Positions 5,223 through 6,150 of a stretch of 6,150 nucleotides of DNA are shown here, piece after piece. How positions within the stretch are numbered: position 1 is the first letter of the stretch; each line of letters begins with the position of its first letter. The notes beneath the pieces are model-generated. The model had not been told where the DNA came from. It searched no databases and worked only from the letters and a program-made list of their open reading frames with translations. Position numbers and translations under genes: made by a program. This DNA is from Methylacidiphilum caldifontis (lineage in GTDB: Bacteria; Verrucomicrobiota; Verrucomicrobiia; Methylacidiphilales; CAMAQI01), in contig CAMAQI010000147.1 in NCBI GenBank assembly GCA_945860255.1, positions 1-6,150 on the forward strand. Reading direction: 5' to 3'.

Positions 5223-6150
5223 ATGATCCTCTCCTCCACCCGCCTTCTGATTCGGTCGCTCTGCTGCTTGATCTTGATCTCCTTCCCTCTTCAAGCCGCA
5301 GAAGATCCTGAATATTTAGAAACATTAGCCTTACTCAAATCCCATCTCGTCGACCCCAATTTAATTAAACCGAAAGAACTCAAATCACTCACCGCCTCCG
5401 CGCTTCTCCAACAAGTCGGATTCTCCTCTCTCCTGATGACTCAGCGAAGCGTCGAAGACAGTCCTCAAACCCCGATACGTACGGAGATTCTTCAACCGTA
5501 TAAAATCGGCTACGTTCGCATGCCCAGCTTTAAACCGGAAAAAGATTGGAACGCCCTTTATCAGACTTTAGCGGAATGGAAAAAAGCAGAGGTCTTTGGA
5601 TTGATCCTCGATCTCCGTGATTTCGAAGGGGCCGCCGATTTTGCCGGAGCCGCTCATGCCGCCTCCTTATTTGCTCCCCCCAATTCAGTTCTCTTTAGCA
5701 CCCAAGGACTTCAAACTCCCCAACAGATCTATACGGGCAATCGTTCACAGCCGATTACCACACGGCCGATTCTCCTCATTACCAATCGCAACACCGTGGG
5801 GGCCGCAGAGGCCTTTGTTGCCTCCGCTCAGCAATCGATCTCTGCCTTAATCTTAGGACGATCGACCCCTGGATATGCGGCGATCTACTCCGATTTTCCT
5901 TTGAAATCAGGGAAGTTTGTCCGGATTCCGACCGCCACCGCACAACTGCCTGACGGGACACGGCTTTTTGGAAGACCGATCCAACCGGACATCCCTCTCT
6001 ACACCGAAGATCTGACCGACCGCCAAGCCCTTGCAGAGGGACAACTCTCAAGCGCCACAAGCACCATTCGTGAACTGAACTCCCGTCAACGGATCAGTGA
6101 AGCGGCCCTCGTGAAACAAGATAACCCGGAGTTTGATGAAGCGGCGGCCA
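5223..6150 (+). CDS. Exported S41-peptidase-like protein, apparently catalytically dead; runs off the window
   Basis: The frame is open from ATG 5223 to the window edge (309 codons, no stop), so the C-terminus is unknown. Residues 1-26 are a signal peptide (Arg7, Arg11, core 13-23, LQAA). Residues 27-75 are a helical N-terminal region. An S41 (tail-specific protease) core follows: IGYVRMPSF, LILDLRDFEGAADFAGA, then TRPILLITNRNTVGAAEAF, LILGRSTPGY and PTATAQLPDGTRLFGRPIQPDIPL. This matches the order and spacing of CtpA/Prc enzymes. The catalytic block aligns without gaps to E. coli Prc (Ser430, Asp441, Lys455, from memory) but reads Gly193, Gln204 and Tyr218. No PDZ domain fits between residues 75 and 92, unlike most CTPs. 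It lies 21 bases after purD with no terminator and no clear ribosome binding site, so it is probably cotranscribed. I infer a periplasmic binding or scaffold role. Confidence 0.85.
   Translation, partial: MILSSTRLLIRSLCCLILISFPLQAAEDPEYLETLALLKSHLVDPNLIKPKELKSLTASALLQQVGFSSLLMTQRSVEDSPQTPIRTEILQPYKIGYVRMPSFKPEKDWNALYQTLAEWKKAEVFGLILDLRDFEGAADFAGAAHAASLFAPPNSVLFSTQGLQTPQQIYTGNRSQPITTRPILLITNRNTVGAAEAFVASAQQSISALILGRSTPGYAAIYSDFPLKSGKFVRIPTATAQLPDGTRLFGRPIQPDIPLYTEDLTDRQALAEGQLSSATSTIRELNSRQRISEAALVKQDNPEFDEAAA

Noticed and set aside
5617..6060. Plus and minus open frames inside the S41-like gene
   Set aside because: They are alternative-frame shadows of a continuous S41-like frame; their translations are low-complexity Pro- or Arg-rich strings.

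Overview
The window is a gene-dense bacterial chromosomal segment of roughly balanced base composition. It carries six protein genes, two of which run off the ends. Several genes lack a clear Shine-Dalgarno site, and most products look exported or membrane-bound. These traits, together with the GH18-type polysaccharide synthesis protein at the left edge and an rRNA-free layout, would fit a Verrucomicrobiota/PVC-type organism. That is an inference; no marker here fixes the phylum.

Layout. Positions 1-932 (minus) hold the N-terminal third or so of a large membrane-anchored protein with a GH18-like domain. Divergent from it, at 1156-1689 (plus), is a rhodanese with a two-helix membrane tail, very similar in plan to E. 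coli YgaP. A 281-base convergent spacer (1690-1970) follows, holding a strong 13+10 bp imperfect palindrome of dispersed-repeat type and smaller hairpins. Positions 1971-2975 (minus) encode an exported protein I do not recognise. Divergent from that is a tight plus-strand cluster. It starts with an exported metallo-beta-lactamase-fold protein (3073-3936), which overlaps purD (3933-5201) by an ATGA. After 21 bases comes an exported S41-peptidase-like protein (5223 to the window edge).

The main observation is a run of probable pseudoenzymes. The beta-lactamase-fold protein keeps its scaffold motifs but has lost every canonical metal ligand that can be aligned by eye. The S41-like protein aligns without gaps to the catalytic block of tail-specific proteases, yet carries Gly, Gln and Tyr where Ser, Asp and Lys belong, and it seems to lack a PDZ domain. 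The GH18-like domain at the left edge has Gln in place of the catalytic Glu. Only purD and the rhodanese look like intact conventional enzymes. The two exported pseudoenzymes flank purD in one likely transcript; whether they work together at the cell envelope cannot be told from sequence.
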